A stretch of DNA of 64,000 bases, from assembly GCF_014695585.1 (NCBI RefSeq), contig NZ_JACJON010000060.1, positions 1-64,000 of the forward strand. The letters run 5' to 3'. Under the pieces are notes generated by a model. The model did no database searches. It saw only the letters and a program-made list of their open reading frames with translations, and was not told the DNA's origin. The stretch comes from Microcoleus sp. FACHB-831. Its GTDB lineage: Bacteria; Cyanobacteriota; Cyanobacteriia; Cyanobacteriales; FACHB-T130. Made by a program: the position numbers and the translations under genes. Positions within the stretch are counted from its first letter, which is position 1. Every line of letters starts with the position of its first letter. This document shows, one piece after another, positions 25,178-35,770 of this stretch.

Positions 25178-25786
25178 ATGATTTCCGTAGCGGTGAGCAG
25201 TCCCGACTTAATTGTGCGTGCCGGGTTAGAGAGCATACTGCGATCGCATCCCGATATTGCAGTTATAACCAGTCAAGGTGAAGATTATGCCCCTGACGTG
25301 CTGTTGCTACAGCATAGCGCCCAGGACTACGAAAATCTGTCGGATCTGCTCTATAGCGCTCTTGCACCACCCCCAGCGATCGTCATCTTAACTGACAACT
25401 TGCACAACGATTTAGCCGAATCTGCGTTGCGTTCTGGAGTACGGGCAGTATTGCCACGCTCTGCCACACCAGACGAAATTCTAGCAACAGTCGAAGCTGC
25501 TGCCGCCGGACTAATAGTGCTGCATCCCGATGTCATTGATGTTCTACTGCCTCCCATTACCTCAAGGACGCTGCCTAGTTCCCCAACTCAGGCACTAACT
25601 GCACGCGAAATTGAGGTGCTGGGGATGCTTGCCGAAGGGCTGGGCAATAAAACTATAGCGCGGCGCTTGAGCATCTCCGAGCATACCGTCAAGTTCCACG
25701 TCAGTTCCATCTTTCAGAAACTAAACGCATCTAGCCGCACCGAGGCGGCTCTGCTAGGCGCGAGGTTGGGTTTAATTTTGCTGTGA
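25178..25786 (+). CDS. NarL/FixJ-type regulator with degenerate receiver domain
   Basis: 202 residues. Receiver domain 1-115, LuxR-type HTH about 137-197 (LTAREIEVLGMLAEGLGNK, ARRLSISEHTVKFHVSSIFQ). The phosphoacceptor Asp normally sits in PDVVLLD; here the strand reads PDVLLLQHS, with Gln45 in its place. The conserved Lys (LPK) is replaced by Arg (LPRSA). The receiver should therefore not be phosphorylated in the usual way, so activity may be controlled by protein binding or level. The DNA-binding half looks intact. It is 51 bp downstream of the pseudo-HtrA gene on the same strand and probably co-transcribed with it. Confidence 0.87.
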   Translation: MISVAVSSPDLIVRAGLESILRSHPDIAVITSQGEDYAPDVLLLQHSAQDYENLSDLLYSALAPPPAIVILTDNLHNDLAESALRSGVRAVLPRSATPDEILATVEAAAAGLIVLHPDVIDVLLPPITSRTLPSSPTQALTAREIEVLGMLAEGLGNKTIARRLSISEHTVKFHVSSIFQKLNASSRTEAALLGARLGLILL

Positions 25787-25949
25787 CAATGGCAAGGCGG
25801 CTACCACACCTTAGATTTTACGGCTCTGCCCACCGCCGCATCAGTTTAGGAGAGATACATTATTAATAACAAGGAAATAAAAGTTTACGTCAGGGTGATG
25901 GTAGTTTCACCCAAAAGCCCAAAAGCGCAGCAGTGAGAGAAGCCGCTAT

Positions 25950-28427
25950 ATGTTTGAACATTTAACAGACAAAGCAGTAAAGGCAATAATGCTATCCCAG
26001 GAAGAAGCACGTCGCCTGGGTCACAACTTCGTGGGCACCGAGCAGGTTCTCTTGGGGTTGATCGGAGAAGGCACGGGAGTGGCTGCAAAAGTGCTGACAG
26101 AAATGGGCGTCACTCTTAAAGATGCCAGAAAAGAGGTAGAAAATATTATAGGTCGGGGTACTGGCTTCGTTCCGGCGGAAATTCCCTTCACCCCTAAAGC
26201 CAAAAGAGTTTTCGAGCAAGCCTTTGAACAAGCTCGTAAAATGGGGCACAAGTACATTGGCCCGGAACACTTGCTGCTAGGCTTAATCCAGGAAGGCGAA
26301 GGCGTCGCCGCAAAAGTGCTGGAAAACCTGGGAATTAGCCCGGATGATGTCCGCACCGCCGTGATGGAGATGCTGGGAGAGGGTGTAGGTGTTTCCTCTG
26401 GTAGCAACAAGGTTGGTGGGAGTAAGCGTGCCGCAGTTAAGACAGCAACGTTAGACGAGTTTGGCACTAATCTGACCAAAATGGCAGCAGAAGGCAAGCT
26501 CGATCCAGTTGTGGGACGCGAGAAAGAAATTGAACGCACCATCCAGATTTTAGGTCGCCGCACTAAGAACAACCCAGTCTTGATTGGGGAGCCAGGAGTT
26601 GGTAAAACTGCGATCGCTGAAGGTTTAGCGCAGCGCATTGTTACCAAAGATGTCCCCGATATCTTAGAAGACAAGCAAGTCATCAGCCTGGATATGGGTT
26701 CGCTAATTGCAGGCACTAAATTCCGGGGTGAATTTGAAGAACGCCTCAAGACAATTGTCGATGAAATTCGTAAAGCCGGAAATATCATCCTGGTAATTGA
26801 TGAAGTCCACACCTTAGTTGGTGCGGGAGCAACCGGGGGTAGCATGGATGCTGCTAATATGCTTAAGCCTGCATTGGCTAGAGGCGAATTGCAGTGCATG
26901 GGAATGACAACCCTGGATGAATACCGCCAGCACATCGAGAAAGATGCAGCTTTAGAGCGTCGCTTCCAACCGATAATGGTAGGCGAACCGACAGTCAGCG
27001 AGACAGTTGAGATTTTGTTTGGCTTGCGCGATCGCTACGAGCAACACCACAAAGTCACAATTTCTGATAATGCCCTACAAGCAGCCGCTACGCTGTCAGA
27101 CCGCTACATTTCAGATAGGTATTTGCCAGATAAAGCAATTGACCTAATTGATGAAGCTGGTTCTCGCGTCCGCTTGATGAATACTCAGCCTTCTGCGGCT
27201 GGGGAACTGAAGCGCGAAATGCGTGGGGTTATCAAAAATAAAGAGCAAGCTGTCAAGGATCAAGACTTTGACAATGCAGGCAAGTTACGCGATCGCGAGT
27301 TAGAAATTGAAAAAGAACTCAAAGCGATCGCTGAAAATAAAAATCAGCCCGAAGTAGCCACAACCTCTCCAATTGTTGACGAAGAAGACATCGCTCAAAT
27401 CGTTGCATCTTGGACTGGAGTAGCTGTCACTAAACTTACTGAATCTGAATCCGAACTGCTGTTGCACATGGAAGATACTCTGCACCAGCGTCTCATCGGT
27501 CAAGAAGAAGCCGTAACAGCAGTCTCCAAGGCTCTCCGACGCGCACGAGTCGGCTTAAAGAACCCCAATCGCCCGATTGCTAGCTTTATCTTCTCCGGCC
27601 CGACTGGAGTTGGCAAGACTGAATTAGCTAAAGCATTAGCTGCTTACTACTTCGGTTCTGAAGAAGCCATGATTCGGCTAGATATGTCGGAATTCATGGA
27701 ACGCCACACCGTCTCCAAGCTGATTGGTTCGCCTCCGGGTTACGTTGGTTATGACGAAGGCGGGCAACTAACAGAAGCGGTGCGTCGCAAGCCTTATACC
27801 GTCGTGCTGTTCGACGAAATCGAAAAAGCACACCCCGATGTCTTTAATATGATGCTGCAACTCTTGGATGACGGTCGTCTGACTGATGCCCAAGGTCGTA
27901 CAGTAGACTTCAAGAACACGTTGTTGATCATGACATCGAACATCGGTTCTAGGGTTATTGAGAAAGGCGCCGCAGGTCTGGGTTTTGAATTCTCAGACAA
28001 TCTGGCGGAGTCTCAGTACAACCGCGTTCGCACAATGGTGAACGAAGATCTGAAGCAATTCTTCCGTCCTGAGTTCTTAAATCGCCTCGACGATATCATC
28101 GTCTTCCGTCAGTTAAACAAGGATGAAGTTAAGCAAATTTCCGACATCATGGTGCGCGAGATTGCCAATCGCTTAACCGAACAGGGAATTAAGCTAGAAG
28201 TGACGGAAAGATTTAAAGATCGCGTAGTCGAAGAGGGATACAGTCCTGCTTATGGAGCGCGATCGCTGCGTCGAGCAATTATGCGACTCTTGGAAGATAG
28301 CCTAGCTGAAGCAATGCTATCCGGTCAAGTCAAAGATGGTGACACAGCCATTGTTGATGTCGATGACGAGGGTAAAGTTCGAGTAACGAAAGCTGAAAAG
28401 GAAGAGTTAATACTTTCAGTAGCCTAA
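25950..28427 (+). CDS. clpC: ClpC, Hsp100 AAA+ unfoldase of the Clp protease
   Basis: 825 residues, normal for cyanobacterial ClpC. The N-terminal double Clp repeat starts [21 protein letters not shown]1 Walker A GEPGVGKT and Walker B VIDEVH are followed by a UVR-type middle segment ([20 protein letters not shown]). D2 has Walker A GPTGVGKT, Walker [10 protein letters not shown] and the sensor-2 region [10 protein letters not shown]. ClpC unfolds substrates for ClpP and in cyanobacteria is essential, also acting at the chloroplast-type import/quality-control axis. It lies 163 bp after the regulator gene and is followed by a terminator, so it is transcribed alone or as the end of that cluster. 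Confidence 0.97.
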   Translation: MFEHLTDKAVKAIMLSQEEARRLGHNFVGTEQVLLGLIGEGTGVAAKVLTEMGVTLKDARKEVENIIGRGTGFVPAEIPFTPKAKRVFEQAFEQARKMGHKYIGPEHLLLGLIQEGEGVAAKVLENLGISPDDVRTAVMEMLGEGVGVSSGSNKVGGSKRAAVKTATLDEFGTNLTKMAAEGKLDPVVGREKEIERTIQILGRRTKNNPVLIGEPGVGKTAIAEGLAQRIVTKDVPDILEDKQVISLDMGSLIAGTKFRGEFEERLKTIVDEIRKAGNIILVIDEVHTLVGAGATGGSMDAANMLKPALARGELQCMGMTTLDEYRQHIEKDAALERRFQPIMVGEPTVSETVEILFGLRDRYEQHHKVTISDNALQAAATLSDRYISDRYLPDKAIDLIDEAGSRVRLMNTQPSAAGELKREMRGVIKNKEQAVKDQDFDNAGKLRDRELEIEKELKAIAENKNQPEVATTSPIVDEEDIAQIVASWTGVAVTKLTESESELLLHMEDTLHQRLIGQEEAVTAVSKALRRARVGLKNPNRPIASFIFSGPTGVGKTELAKALAAYYFGSEEAMIRLDMSEFMERHTVSKLIGSPPGYVGYDEGGQLTEAVRRKPYTVVLFDEIEKAHPDVFNMMLQLLDDGRLTDAQGRTVDFKNTLLIMTSNIGSRVIEKGAAGLGFEFSDNLAESQYNRVRTMVNEDLKQFFRPEFLNRLDDIIVFRQLNKDEVKQISDIMVREIANRLTEQGIKLEVTERFKDRVVEEGYSPAYGARSLRRAIMRLLEDSLAEAMLSGQVKDGDTAIVDVDDEGKVRVTKAEKEELILSVA

Positions 28428-28462
28428 GCTACGGGACTGTTTAGCTAAGATTTAGCAATTTG

Positions 28463-28493
28463 AAAACCTGGCATTTCTGCCAGGTTTTTTTTA
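28463..28493 (+). terminator. Rho-independent terminator of clpC
   Basis: AACCTGGCATTTCTGCCAGGTT followed by eight T: a perfect 9-bp stem and U-tract starting about 35 bp after the stop. Confidence 0.9.
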
Positions 28494-28652
28494 TGGGAAA
28501 TACCGTGTAGTTTGGGTTGAAGAACGAAACCCAAACTATTATAAGCATTTGTTGGTTATCGTAAGCGTTAAATCAAATCTACAATTATCGTTAATAGAGC
28601 ATCGCGTTTTGGAATATTTTGCTCTAATAGTCTACATCTAGCTAACTTTTAG

Positions 28653-31085
28653 CTAGTTCCTGCCTTCACTTAATCCTTTAGTGTAAGATTGCAACGGGAG
28701 CGTGACAATAAACGTAGTACCAAATCCAACTTCGCTTTCTACTGTAATTTGACCGCCGTGTAGTTCAACTGCTTCTTTCACAATATTTAGCCCAAGTCCG
28801 GTTCCAGAAATTTTCCCTGTATTGCTACACCTATAGAAGGAAGTAAATAGCTTTGCTTTGTCTGCTGCTGGAATACCAATACCTCGATCTTGAATGCGGA
28901 ACGTCGCGCTTTTATAGTCACAAATTAAATCGAATTGAACATTACCGCCTTCGGGGGAATATTTAATAGCATTTGAGAGTAAATTTGTGAGGATGTGTCG
29001 CAGTAAATTTTCATCTAAGCAAGTATGAGTTGCTGAAGGGTATTCAGCGCCTACGCACTGAGCAACAAAATTAAGCTGATACTTCTCGCCCGCAGCAAAT
29101 TGCAAATCTTCAACTATTTCTTTGCAGAAATTTACCACATCCATGGGTGCGGGATTAAATTCTAATTTGCCTGCTTCTGCTCTACCGAGTATGAGGATAT
29201 CATCTAATAAGTGAGTTATACGTTTAATAGCAGATCTAAGTTGAGAAAAATATTGATGTTTTTTATCCTCAGATAGTTTTTCGCTGTACTTTTCTAGCAT
29301 CCCTGTAACCATCAAAATGGCAGTTAGGGGAGTCCTGAACTCGTGGGATGCGATCGCAATAAACCGAGATTTAAGTTCGCTGAGTTGTTTTTCTTGTTCC
29401 AGCGCCTTGCGCGTTTCTTCTGCAACTTTGCGCTCGGTGATATCTTGGGCAACCCCAACCTGGCGGTAGACTTCTCCCATCGCGTTTTTTACAGGAAAGG
29501 CGCGAGACCAGATCCAGCGCACCGAGCCATCAGGGTGGATAATTCGATACTCGATATTGTAGATTTGTGGATTGATTTTTTCCAGGCTACCTTTACTAAA
29601 GCCCAATTGAATTGCATTCGCGCACTCCCGGTCCTCTGGATGTACGGCATCTAACCAAGACTCCGGGTTAGCGTATACGCTCTCGCAGGGGCTACCCCAT
29701 ATTTGCTCATATGCAGGACTGATATAGAGAATTTCGTTGGCTTGAGGATCGCTAATCCAAAAAACTTCTTGGATGTGTTCTGCAAGTTGGCGAAATTTCT
29801 CTTCACTTTGACGTAATGATTCTTCTGCACGCTGGCGTTCTACGAGTTCGAGTTGCAATTGCTCGTTACTTGCTTTGAGTTCTTGTTCTTGCCCTATCAG
29901 TGTATGAACTAGCCTGTTGAGCGACTTGGAGAGATTGGCGATTTCATCTTTGCCTTGCAAAACCGGAATTTTAACGCCTGTGTTACCGAGTCTAATTTTC
30001 TCAGCCGCCGCCGCGATCGCCAACATGGGGTTAGTAATTTCAGCCGCAACGACCCATCCCAAGACAGCAAACAACGCGCCCAAAGTTAGGTTTACAGCTA
30101 ATATCTGCTGTTGGATCTGCTGAGCTGGAGCAAAAGCAACATCTATTTTCTGCCGCACTAGCACCAACCACCCCAATCCAGGGTAATTACGATAGCCAGC
30201 ACTCCGGGCAAAGCCAGTCAAATAGGTGTTACCATCTGGCCAAGTTTCAATCATATAGCTGTTCAACCCTCGTTGAGCTGCTTTAACACTGGCGAGGGAT
30301 AGAGACTTTGCTGGCAAAGCAGAGGCTTGCGGTTGAGCATTAAACCCTGGTGGCCCCAACAACTGCTCGCCATCTTCCCTGAGAATAAACATCTCCTCGT
30401 TAGGGATTAGATTAAATGCGGTTTTAGAGCTACCTGTTCGCTGCCGCAACAACGATTCCTTAATTTCATTAGACCATTTCCAGCTTAGATGGGCACCTAG
30501 TACCCCTTGTGGCTTGTTTTCAAGATCCATCACCGGGACGGCTACATCTACAAAGCGCAGGGGTTCGCCAGATGTGTTGGGTAGTAACTTCGCCAGTTTT
30601 ACCGCGTCATGCACATCGCCTACATAGGGAGCTTTTTGCCCTTTGATGAACCATTCACGTTGAGAGACACTTTTGCCTTCGAGCAATGTCCCGGTACTGG
30701 CTCGGACAACGCCCTGGTTATCGGTAAACCCTATCCACGCATAGTCGGTATAAGTGCTTTGCAGCTTTTCTAAGAGCGATCGCTGCTCGGAAACCGATGA
30801 TTTGGGATCGCGGATGGCGTTAAGCGTACTGATAATTTGAATATCCCGGTAGCGCTCGAACATCCCCCGATCTAGTTTATCGGTCATTTGGTAGGCCACG
30901 TCTGCCAGGTCATCGCCTACATTAACTTTGAGCTGATCGCTTACTGTGTGTCCAACAATTAAACTTGCAAATAATGAAAGTACGAGCGCAATCCCCCCAA
31001 TTGCTAGCCCCAAGCGGGTTCTAAGGCTGCGGAGCAAACTAAATTTGGCTCTAAAGTGGTGTGAGAACCTAGTGATAAGACGCAC
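28653..31085 (-). CDS. Hybrid-free membrane sensor histidine kinase (Cache-HAMP-PAS-HisKA-HATPase)
   Basis: 810 residues. Two membrane spans (about 25-47 and 330-352) flank a large extracytoplasmic region resembling dCache (WIGFTDNQGVVRASTGTLLE, YVGDVHDAV). Then HAMP (to about 405), a coiled stretch, a PAS/PAC domain (EEVFWISDPQANEILYISPA; WSRAFPVKNAMGEVYRQVG), HisKA with H-box IASHEFRTPLTA, and HATPase with N-box NLLSNAIKYSPEG and G-boxes DRGIGIP and GTGLGLNIVKEAV. It should sense a small external ligand and phosphorylate a response regulator. No response regulator gene is adjacent, so the kinase is an orphan. The start at 31085 puts the basic MRLITRFSHHFRAK before the first span. Confidence 0.92.
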   Translation of the reverse strand: MRLITRFSHHFRAKFSLLRSLRTRLGLAIGGIALVLSLFASLIVGHTVSDQLKVNVGDDLADVAYQMTDKLDRGMFERYRDIQIISTLNAIRDPKSSVSEQRSLLEKLQSTYTDYAWIGFTDNQGVVRASTGTLLEGKSVSQREWFIKGQKAPYVGDVHDAVKLAKLLPNTSGEPLRFVDVAVPVMDLENKPQGVLGAHLSWKWSNEIKESLLRQRTGSSKTAFNLIPNEEMFILREDGEQLLGPPGFNAQPQASALPAKSLSLASVKAAQRGLNSYMIETWPDGNTYLTGFARSAGYRNYPGLGWLVLVRQKIDVAFAPAQQIQQQILAVNLTLGALFAVLGWVVAAEITNPMLAIAAAAEKIRLGNTGVKIPVLQGKDEIANLSKSLNRLVHTLIGQEQELKASNEQLQLELVERQRAEESLRQSEEKFRQLAEHIQEVFWISDPQANEILYISPAYEQIWGSPCESVYANPESWLDAVHPEDRECANAIQLGFSKGSLEKINPQIYNIEYRIIHPDGSVRWIWSRAFPVKNAMGEVYRQVGVAQDITERKVAEETRKALEQEKQLSELKSRFIAIASHEFRTPLTAILMVTGMLEKYSEKLSEDKKHQYFSQLRSAIKRITHLLDDILILGRAEAGKLEFNPAPMDVVNFCKEIVEDLQFAAGEKYQLNFVAQCVGAEYPSATHTCLDENLLRHILTNLLSNAIKYSPEGGNVQFDLICDYKSATFRIQDRGIGIPAADKAKLFTSFYRCSNTGKISGTGLGLNIVKEAVELHGGQITVESEVGFGTTFIVTLPLQSYTKGLSEGRN

Positions 31086-31649
31086 TCATCATGCTCCTGT
31101 TATGCAGAGACTTGGTGACACGGTGAATATCATGTGTTGCTATTAATTACGCTGTAGCAAAGTTTTTTAAGGGCTGATGTAGTTGCGTGAGTTGTTCTCA
31201 CATATTTTCTAATTCATCATCCTTATAGTTGTTGTGATCTGAGTCATCTTTTGAAAGACTGCTAAGAAATAGTAATATTCTATACACACTCTATTAATAT
31301 TTATCTTGGTCTATATATTAAGTTAAATAAAATGTATTTAAAACTACATCTATTTATTACAAATTGTGAATTGTTCTGAGAAAAGATATATGCGAGGAGA
31401 TGGGGCGAGAACAGCGATCGCATAATTACCAATAGTTCAAGTGCAGCTTTTGATGGTTGATTTCAAAGGACGCAATCGCCTATTTTGGATGATCGTTCGG
31501 TTTCAGGAATCTATACGCTAGCCGTAGAAAAAGCTGGAGTTGATGCGCTCCTGTCTTGGGGATTCATGAAATGGAACAGCCGCGTATAGCGGTATAAGTT
31601 GCGCGATCGCCTTTTTTGAGCATTTAATCAGCCAATTTACAGATCAGCT
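31086..31649. other. Intergenic region, no gene recognised
   Basis: About 560 bp, AT-rich in its first half (31200-31400) with no start-preceded frame of note. It is divergent between the histidine kinase (minus) and the MFS gene (plus), so both promoters should lie here. I see no clear motif beyond HIP1 octamers. Confidence 0.6.
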
Positions 31650-33116
31650 ATGACAAGCAACACAACGCCATCTAATGCTCCAAAACCCTCGCGATCGCCA
31701 AACAGCAAATGGTTGGCCATGCTGGGTATCGGGCTGGGCGTACTAATGTTTACCGTCGATACCAGCATCGTCAACATCGCCCTTCCCACCTTGGTGCAAA
31801 CCCTCAACACCACCTTCGCAGCGATCCAATGGGTTGTATTGAGCTATCTGCTCGTTGTCACCGCCTTAGTTCTTGGTGTGGCGAGATTGGGCGATATGTT
31901 AGGCAAAAAGCGGTTATACCTTGGCGGCTTAATATTATTTACAATCGCTTCCCTCCTGTGCGGACTTGCACCCTCTGTTGGCTGGCTGATTGGCTTTCGC
32001 GCACTCCAAGGACTAGGCGCAGTATTTATTTCCGCACTGGGAGCCGCGATTATCACTGAAGTCTTCCCCGACTCCGAACGCGGACGAGCATTAGGAATTA
32101 TCGGCGCGATCGTTTCGCTGGGAATCGCCTTGGGGCCGTCATTGGGTGGGTTAATAATTGGAATATCAGGCTGGCGCACTATCTTCTTAGTTAATGTGCC
32201 GCTTGGTATAATCGCAAGTTTCATCATTGTCCGTGTCATACCTTCATCTGCGAGGAGCAATGTCAAACAACGCTTTGATTTGCTTGGGTCGCTGCTAATA
32301 ACTGTGACGTTGGTTTTTTTCGCGCTTGGCATGACCTACGGGCAGACGCACGGATTCAGCAGTGGAATAACGCTAACTCTGCTTGGCTTTACTGCGATTA
32401 CCTTGGTAGCTTTTTTAGCACTAGAAGCCCGCTTAGAACAGCCCACACTTGACCTGCGGATTTTTCGCAACCTTCAATTTAGCCTCAGCTTGTTGATGGG
32501 ATTGTTGGTGTTTATTGTGATTGCAGGAGTAATTTTTATCCTGCCATTCTTCCTAGAGTTGGTTAAGCACTACCCGACGCAGCAAGTAGGTTTGCTGCTG
32601 GCAGTGTCGCCTGTTTTGGGTGGAATTATTGCACCCATCTCCGGCACTTTGTCCGACCGTTTTGGCCCGCGTATCATCAGCTTAATCGGGCTGATGTTGA
32701 TGGTAACTGGGTGCTTTTTGCTGAGTACCTTGGATGCCCAGATGACCGATCTAGGTTATATTTTGCGGGTTGCGCCTTTTGGAATTGGGCTGGGGATGTT
32801 CCAGTCGCCCAACAACAGCGCCATTATGGGAGGAGTGCCAAGAGAGAGACTGGGTATTGCTTCGGGTTTGCTGTCTTTGTCGCGCACGTTGGGACAGACG
32901 GCGGGTTTGCCGCTGCTGGCTGCTTTGTTTGCGACGTTGACACTGACTAGAGCTAATCTTGCACCTAACATCGATGTTACGGCTGCACCCGTTGAGGCGT
33001 TGGTTTATGGGACGCAGGGCGCTTTTCGCGCTTCGGCGCTGATCCTGTGTGCGGCTGCTGTGCTGACTGCGTTTGTCTGGAGGATAGAGAGCAGACAGCG
33101 CCACCTTTCTAGGTAG
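31650..33116 (+). CDS. MFS multidrug exporter of the DHA2 (EmrB/QacA) type
   Basis: 488 residues with about 14 hydrophobic spans. DHA2 signatures: DTSIVNIALPTLVQTL in helix 1, ARLGDMLGKKRLYLGG (motif A), RALQGLGAVFISALGAAII (motif C region), GWRTIFLVNVPLG, and GTLSDRFGPRIISL in the second half. These 14-helix proton antiporters export drugs or dyes across the inner membrane. The N-terminal tail (about 25 residues, Ser/Pro-rich) is cytosolic. Substrate unknown. No regulator gene is next to it. Confidence 0.92.
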   Translation: MTSNTTPSNAPKPSRSPNSKWLAMLGIGLGVLMFTVDTSIVNIALPTLVQTLNTTFAAIQWVVLSYLLVVTALVLGVARLGDMLGKKRLYLGGLILFTIASLLCGLAPSVGWLIGFRALQGLGAVFISALGAAIITEVFPDSERGRALGIIGAIVSLGIALGPSLGGLIIGISGWRTIFLVNVPLGIIASFIIVRVIPSSARSNVKQRFDLLGSLLITVTLVFFALGMTYGQTHGFSSGITLTLLGFTAITLVAFLALEARLEQPTLDLRIFRNLQFSLSLLMGLLVFIVIAGVIFILPFFLELVKHYPTQQVGLLLAVSPVLGGIIAPISGTLSDRFGPRIISLIGLMLMVTGCFLLSTLDAQMTDLGYILRVAPFGIGLGMFQSPNNSAIMGGVPRERLGIASGLLSLSRTLGQTAGLPLLAALFATLTLTRANLAPNIDVTAAPVEALVYGTQGAFRASALILCAAAVLTAFVWRIESRQRHLSR

Positions 33117-33603
33117 CGATCGCAGTTGTGGTTATGTGTTGGCAGGCGATCGCGGCAGCTAAACTCTTTATCTAGAGATGACAATCAAACTATAACCAGT
33201 AATTTCACTAAATCTTCACAAACTTGAGCGCGATCGCTACCTTCGCGGCTTTTTTGCCACTAAGGAAAATATCCCTACGGGCGATCGCGCTTATTTTTAA
33301 GGGCGTGCAACCAGATTCCAACTTCAGTGGCAATATCTAAAAGCATTTATTTAAGTGTTTATTTAGTGATACTTTGTAATCTTGTTCGCCAAAGTCGAGT
33401 TTTGTAAACCCTTTACAAAGCCTTTGTAAAGTTTTTATTAATTACTTATCAACAGGTATTTTTTTTCTTCCTTACCCGTGTAACTACTGAGGTTTACAGT
33501 TACAACATATAGTAGTTAAGGGGTTACACCGATTCCCAAAGGTTGGTAATCTAAATAAAATTATTAGAAAGTAGATTTAAATAAAAAAGGGAATGTAATA
33601 TTT
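33117..33603. other. Intergenic region with HIP1 octamers, no gene recognised
   Basis: About 490 bp between the MFS gene and a small exported protein. It holds several GCGATCGC octamers near 33117-33300 and an AT-rich stretch 33340-33600 that should contain the promoter of the next gene. No frame is supported. Confidence 0.6.
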
Positions 33604-33987
33604 ATGGGAATTGCTTTTGTATTTACAGTAACCCTTTTTGTAGGCGGTATCTCTTGTGCCTTAGCGTCTGCAAGCGGAAACAGAGAAGTACGAAAATTTG
33701 AAAAGCAACAGTTATTGTCAAGTCTTGAAATTCTATATAAACAACCAGAAGCTGAGGCAAAGCATCAGCAATTCATTGAAGGTTTAAAAGAATTAGATGA
33801 AAAGATAATGAAAAATCAACCTCATTATCGTTACTCACCAAACAAAAAAATTTTTGACCAGCTTTTTAAGCATTTAGATAAATACCCAAGCGATAATTTA
33901 GCACAACAGCGATTAGCTGCATATTTAAGAAAATCAACTGGTTTTTGGGTTCGCCCTATTTCTGAAAAAACCTTGAACGAACGGTAA
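33604..33987 (+). CDS. Small secreted or membrane-anchored protein
   Basis: 127 residues. The N-terminus MGIAFVFTVTLFVGGISCAL is a signal peptide or signal anchor (about 1-24), with a possible lipobox-like GGISC, although the context is not a clear lipoprotein. The rest is helical, basic and acidic, with QQFIEGLKELDEKI. A fairly AT-rich gene with an AAAGGGAATG-type leader before ATG 33604. Family not recognised. A long palindrome follows 24 bp after the stop. Confidence 0.6.
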   Translation: MGIAFVFTVTLFVGGISCALASASGNREVRKFEKQQLLSSLEILYKQPEAEAKHQQFIEGLKELDEKIMKNQPHYRYSPNKKIFDQLFKHLDKYPSDNLAQQRLAAYLRKSTGFWVRPISEKTLNER

Positions 33988-34010
33988 AATATTTTAAATA
34001 ATTAAAATAT

Positions 34011-34050
34011 AGTTGCCATACGAGAAAGATATCTTTTTCGTATGGCAACT
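34011..34050. terminator. 40-bp near-perfect palindrome, possible bidirectional transcription end
   Basis: Arms AGTTGCCATACGAGAAAGAT and its near-exact inverse (centre GATATC), with a single G-T mismatch pair. It could form a 20-bp stem with almost no loop, or a cruciform. No T-run follows, so a factor-independent terminator is not clear-cut. Confidence 0.65.
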
Positions 34051-34288
34051 TCATCGTATTAAACTAAATAACTGCGCCTTAATAATATAGGCTCCAAGTT
34101 CAGAAAATTGATAATATCTGTATTGCGCGATCGCGGGGGCTACCGACTTGTAATTCTTTGCTTGCTGGAATATTTACACTCACGCGATCGCGGATTTTTT
34201 GCATCCAAAGGCGCTAGCAAGCTACTCTGCACATTACTAATAATTACCTAAATCTTGTCTTAGAGCCTAATCTTAGCTATATAGCCTG

Positions 34289-35725
34289 TCAATGTGGCTC
34301 TGCAAAAGCCTTAAACTGCTCCTCATTAATTCGTCCTGCTTCATACAGAGTTTCTGTAATTTCAGATATTCCTAAAACTGAATGACCGCGATAACCATTG
34401 TCTAGTAACCTGTCTTTAACTCCTTCTTCATGATCTATAAACACTACAATATCCTCTACCTTTAGTCCAGCAGATTTCAATTTTTCTGCACCTTCCATCG
34501 CACTCTTACCGCTAATGAGAATGTCATCCACGATGACAACAGTTTCGCCAGCATTGAAGTTACCCTCAATCACCCGCCGCGTTCCATGCGCTTTCACTTC
34601 TTTTCTGGGAAAAATCATCGGGCGATTCAGTCGCAACGATAACCCAGTCGCTGTAGGCAAAGAACCGTATGGAATGCCCGCTATTCTATCAAATTCCAAG
34701 TCTTTCAAAATATCTGCATAAGCAGCTAGAATCTGATTGAATACTCTTGGGTTAGAGATGATTTTGCGGAGATCTATGTAGTAGGGGAAAGTGGCTCCTG
34801 ATGCTTGTACAAAGTTGCCAAACATGATGCAGCCGAGGTCATAAAGCTGTAAAATCAAATCTAAATAAGGGTGCTTGTTCAACAAGCAGATATCAGGCAC
34901 CCACAACTCGCAGGTAGCACCTTCACGGACAAGCTCAGTTCTTGCTTGATTAATTTCTTTTTGCAAAGTCTGGATTTGTTCTCCTGGATTTTCGCTAACT
35001 AACATATCCAGAGGAACGGGGAGCATCAGTCCCTCACCGTAGGCATCCAAACCTGCTGTTAGGATGTCGGTAATATTGCTGCCTTGTGCCCAGATACTAC
35101 GAGTTAGGATAACTCGTTCGGGAGCGATCGCTCTAACTTTTGCTAAAATATCAGGCTTTGTGGTTCCCACTTCTAAACCCACTTGTTCTGGAGTTCCCCA
35201 GCTTTTTGCTTCGTTAACTATTTGCAAATAAAGCGGGTTTTCAGGTGTGGGATACTGTTGCACTGCTACTGCTGCTTGATTAGCAGTAGAACAAAGTACA
35301 AAAACTGCTTTACGGTGATACACCAAAAAAGGTGCTATATGATCTTGTCCTGAATAAGGACTTAGAGTAATTGCATCAACTTTCCAGTCTTCAAAAACGG
35401 TTCTGGCAAAAGTTGTGCTGGTATTTATGTCGCCGTGTTTAGCATCTAAAATAACTGGAATGCGATCGGGGATAGCTGCGAGTGTTTGCTGCAACAGTTC
35501 TATTCCTGGAACGCCCAAGGCGAGGTAAAACCCTAAAGTGGGTTTATAGGCGCAAACCTTATCGGCAGTTTCAATAATAATGAATTGCAGCCAATCCCAC
35601 AAACCATCGATTGTATCTTTAGAGCCATAGCGTGCGGGCATCATCTCTGGATTTGGATCTAGCCCTACAAACAGTAAGCTTTGATTACGAGCGATCGCTC
35701 CATGCAATTTATCAAAAAAGTTCAT
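34289..35725 (-). CDS. pyrF-pyrE: Bifunctional OMP decarboxylase / orotate phosphoribosyltransferase
   Basis: 478 residues. The first 270 residues are a class 2 (mycobacterial-type) PyrF: FVGLDPNPEMMP, AYKPTLGFYLALG and the catalytic LDAKHGDINTST. The last 200 are PyrE: GIPYGSLPTATGLSLRLNRP and the PRPP motif VVIVDDILISGKSAMEGAE. Together they carry out the last two steps of UMP synthesis (orotate to OMP to UMP) in the cytosol. The fusion in this order (F then E) is known in cyanobacteria. It stands alone on the minus strand; the next gene upstream (RidA) is 45 bp away, so some read-through is possible. Confidence 0.95.
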   Translation of the reverse strand: MNFFDKLHGAIARNQSLLFVGLDPNPEMMPARYGSKDTIDGLWDWLQFIIIETADKVCAYKPTLGFYLALGVPGIELLQQTLAAIPDRIPVILDAKHGDINTSTTFARTVFEDWKVDAITLSPYSGQDHIAPFLVYHRKAVFVLCSTANQAAVAVQQYPTPENPLYLQIVNEAKSWGTPEQVGLEVGTTKPDILAKVRAIAPERVILTRSIWAQGSNITDILTAGLDAYGEGLMLPVPLDMLVSENPGEQIQTLQKEINQARTELVREGATCELWVPDICLLNKHPYLDLILQLYDLGCIMFGNFVQASGATFPYYIDLRKIISNPRVFNQILAAYADILKDLEFDRIAGIPYGSLPTATGLSLRLNRPMIFPRKEVKAHGTRRVIEGNFNAGETVVIVDDILISGKSAMEGAEKLKSAGLKVEDIVVFIDHEEGVKDRLLDNGYRGHSVLGISEITETLYEAGRINEEQFKAFAEPH

Positions 35726-35770
35726 ATTTATGAGTAATGGGTAATTAGCCTCGGATTTATATCATTGTGG

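Noticed and set aside
24631-25236. A 201-residue frame on the minus strand opposite the HtrA-like gene
   Set aside because: Reverse shadow; the plus-strand gene and its neighbour explain this DNA.
26021-26935. A 304-residue frame on the minus strand opposite clpC
   Set aside because: Antisense shadow of a highly conserved gene; low-complexity Ser/Pro/Leu composition typical of reverse frames.
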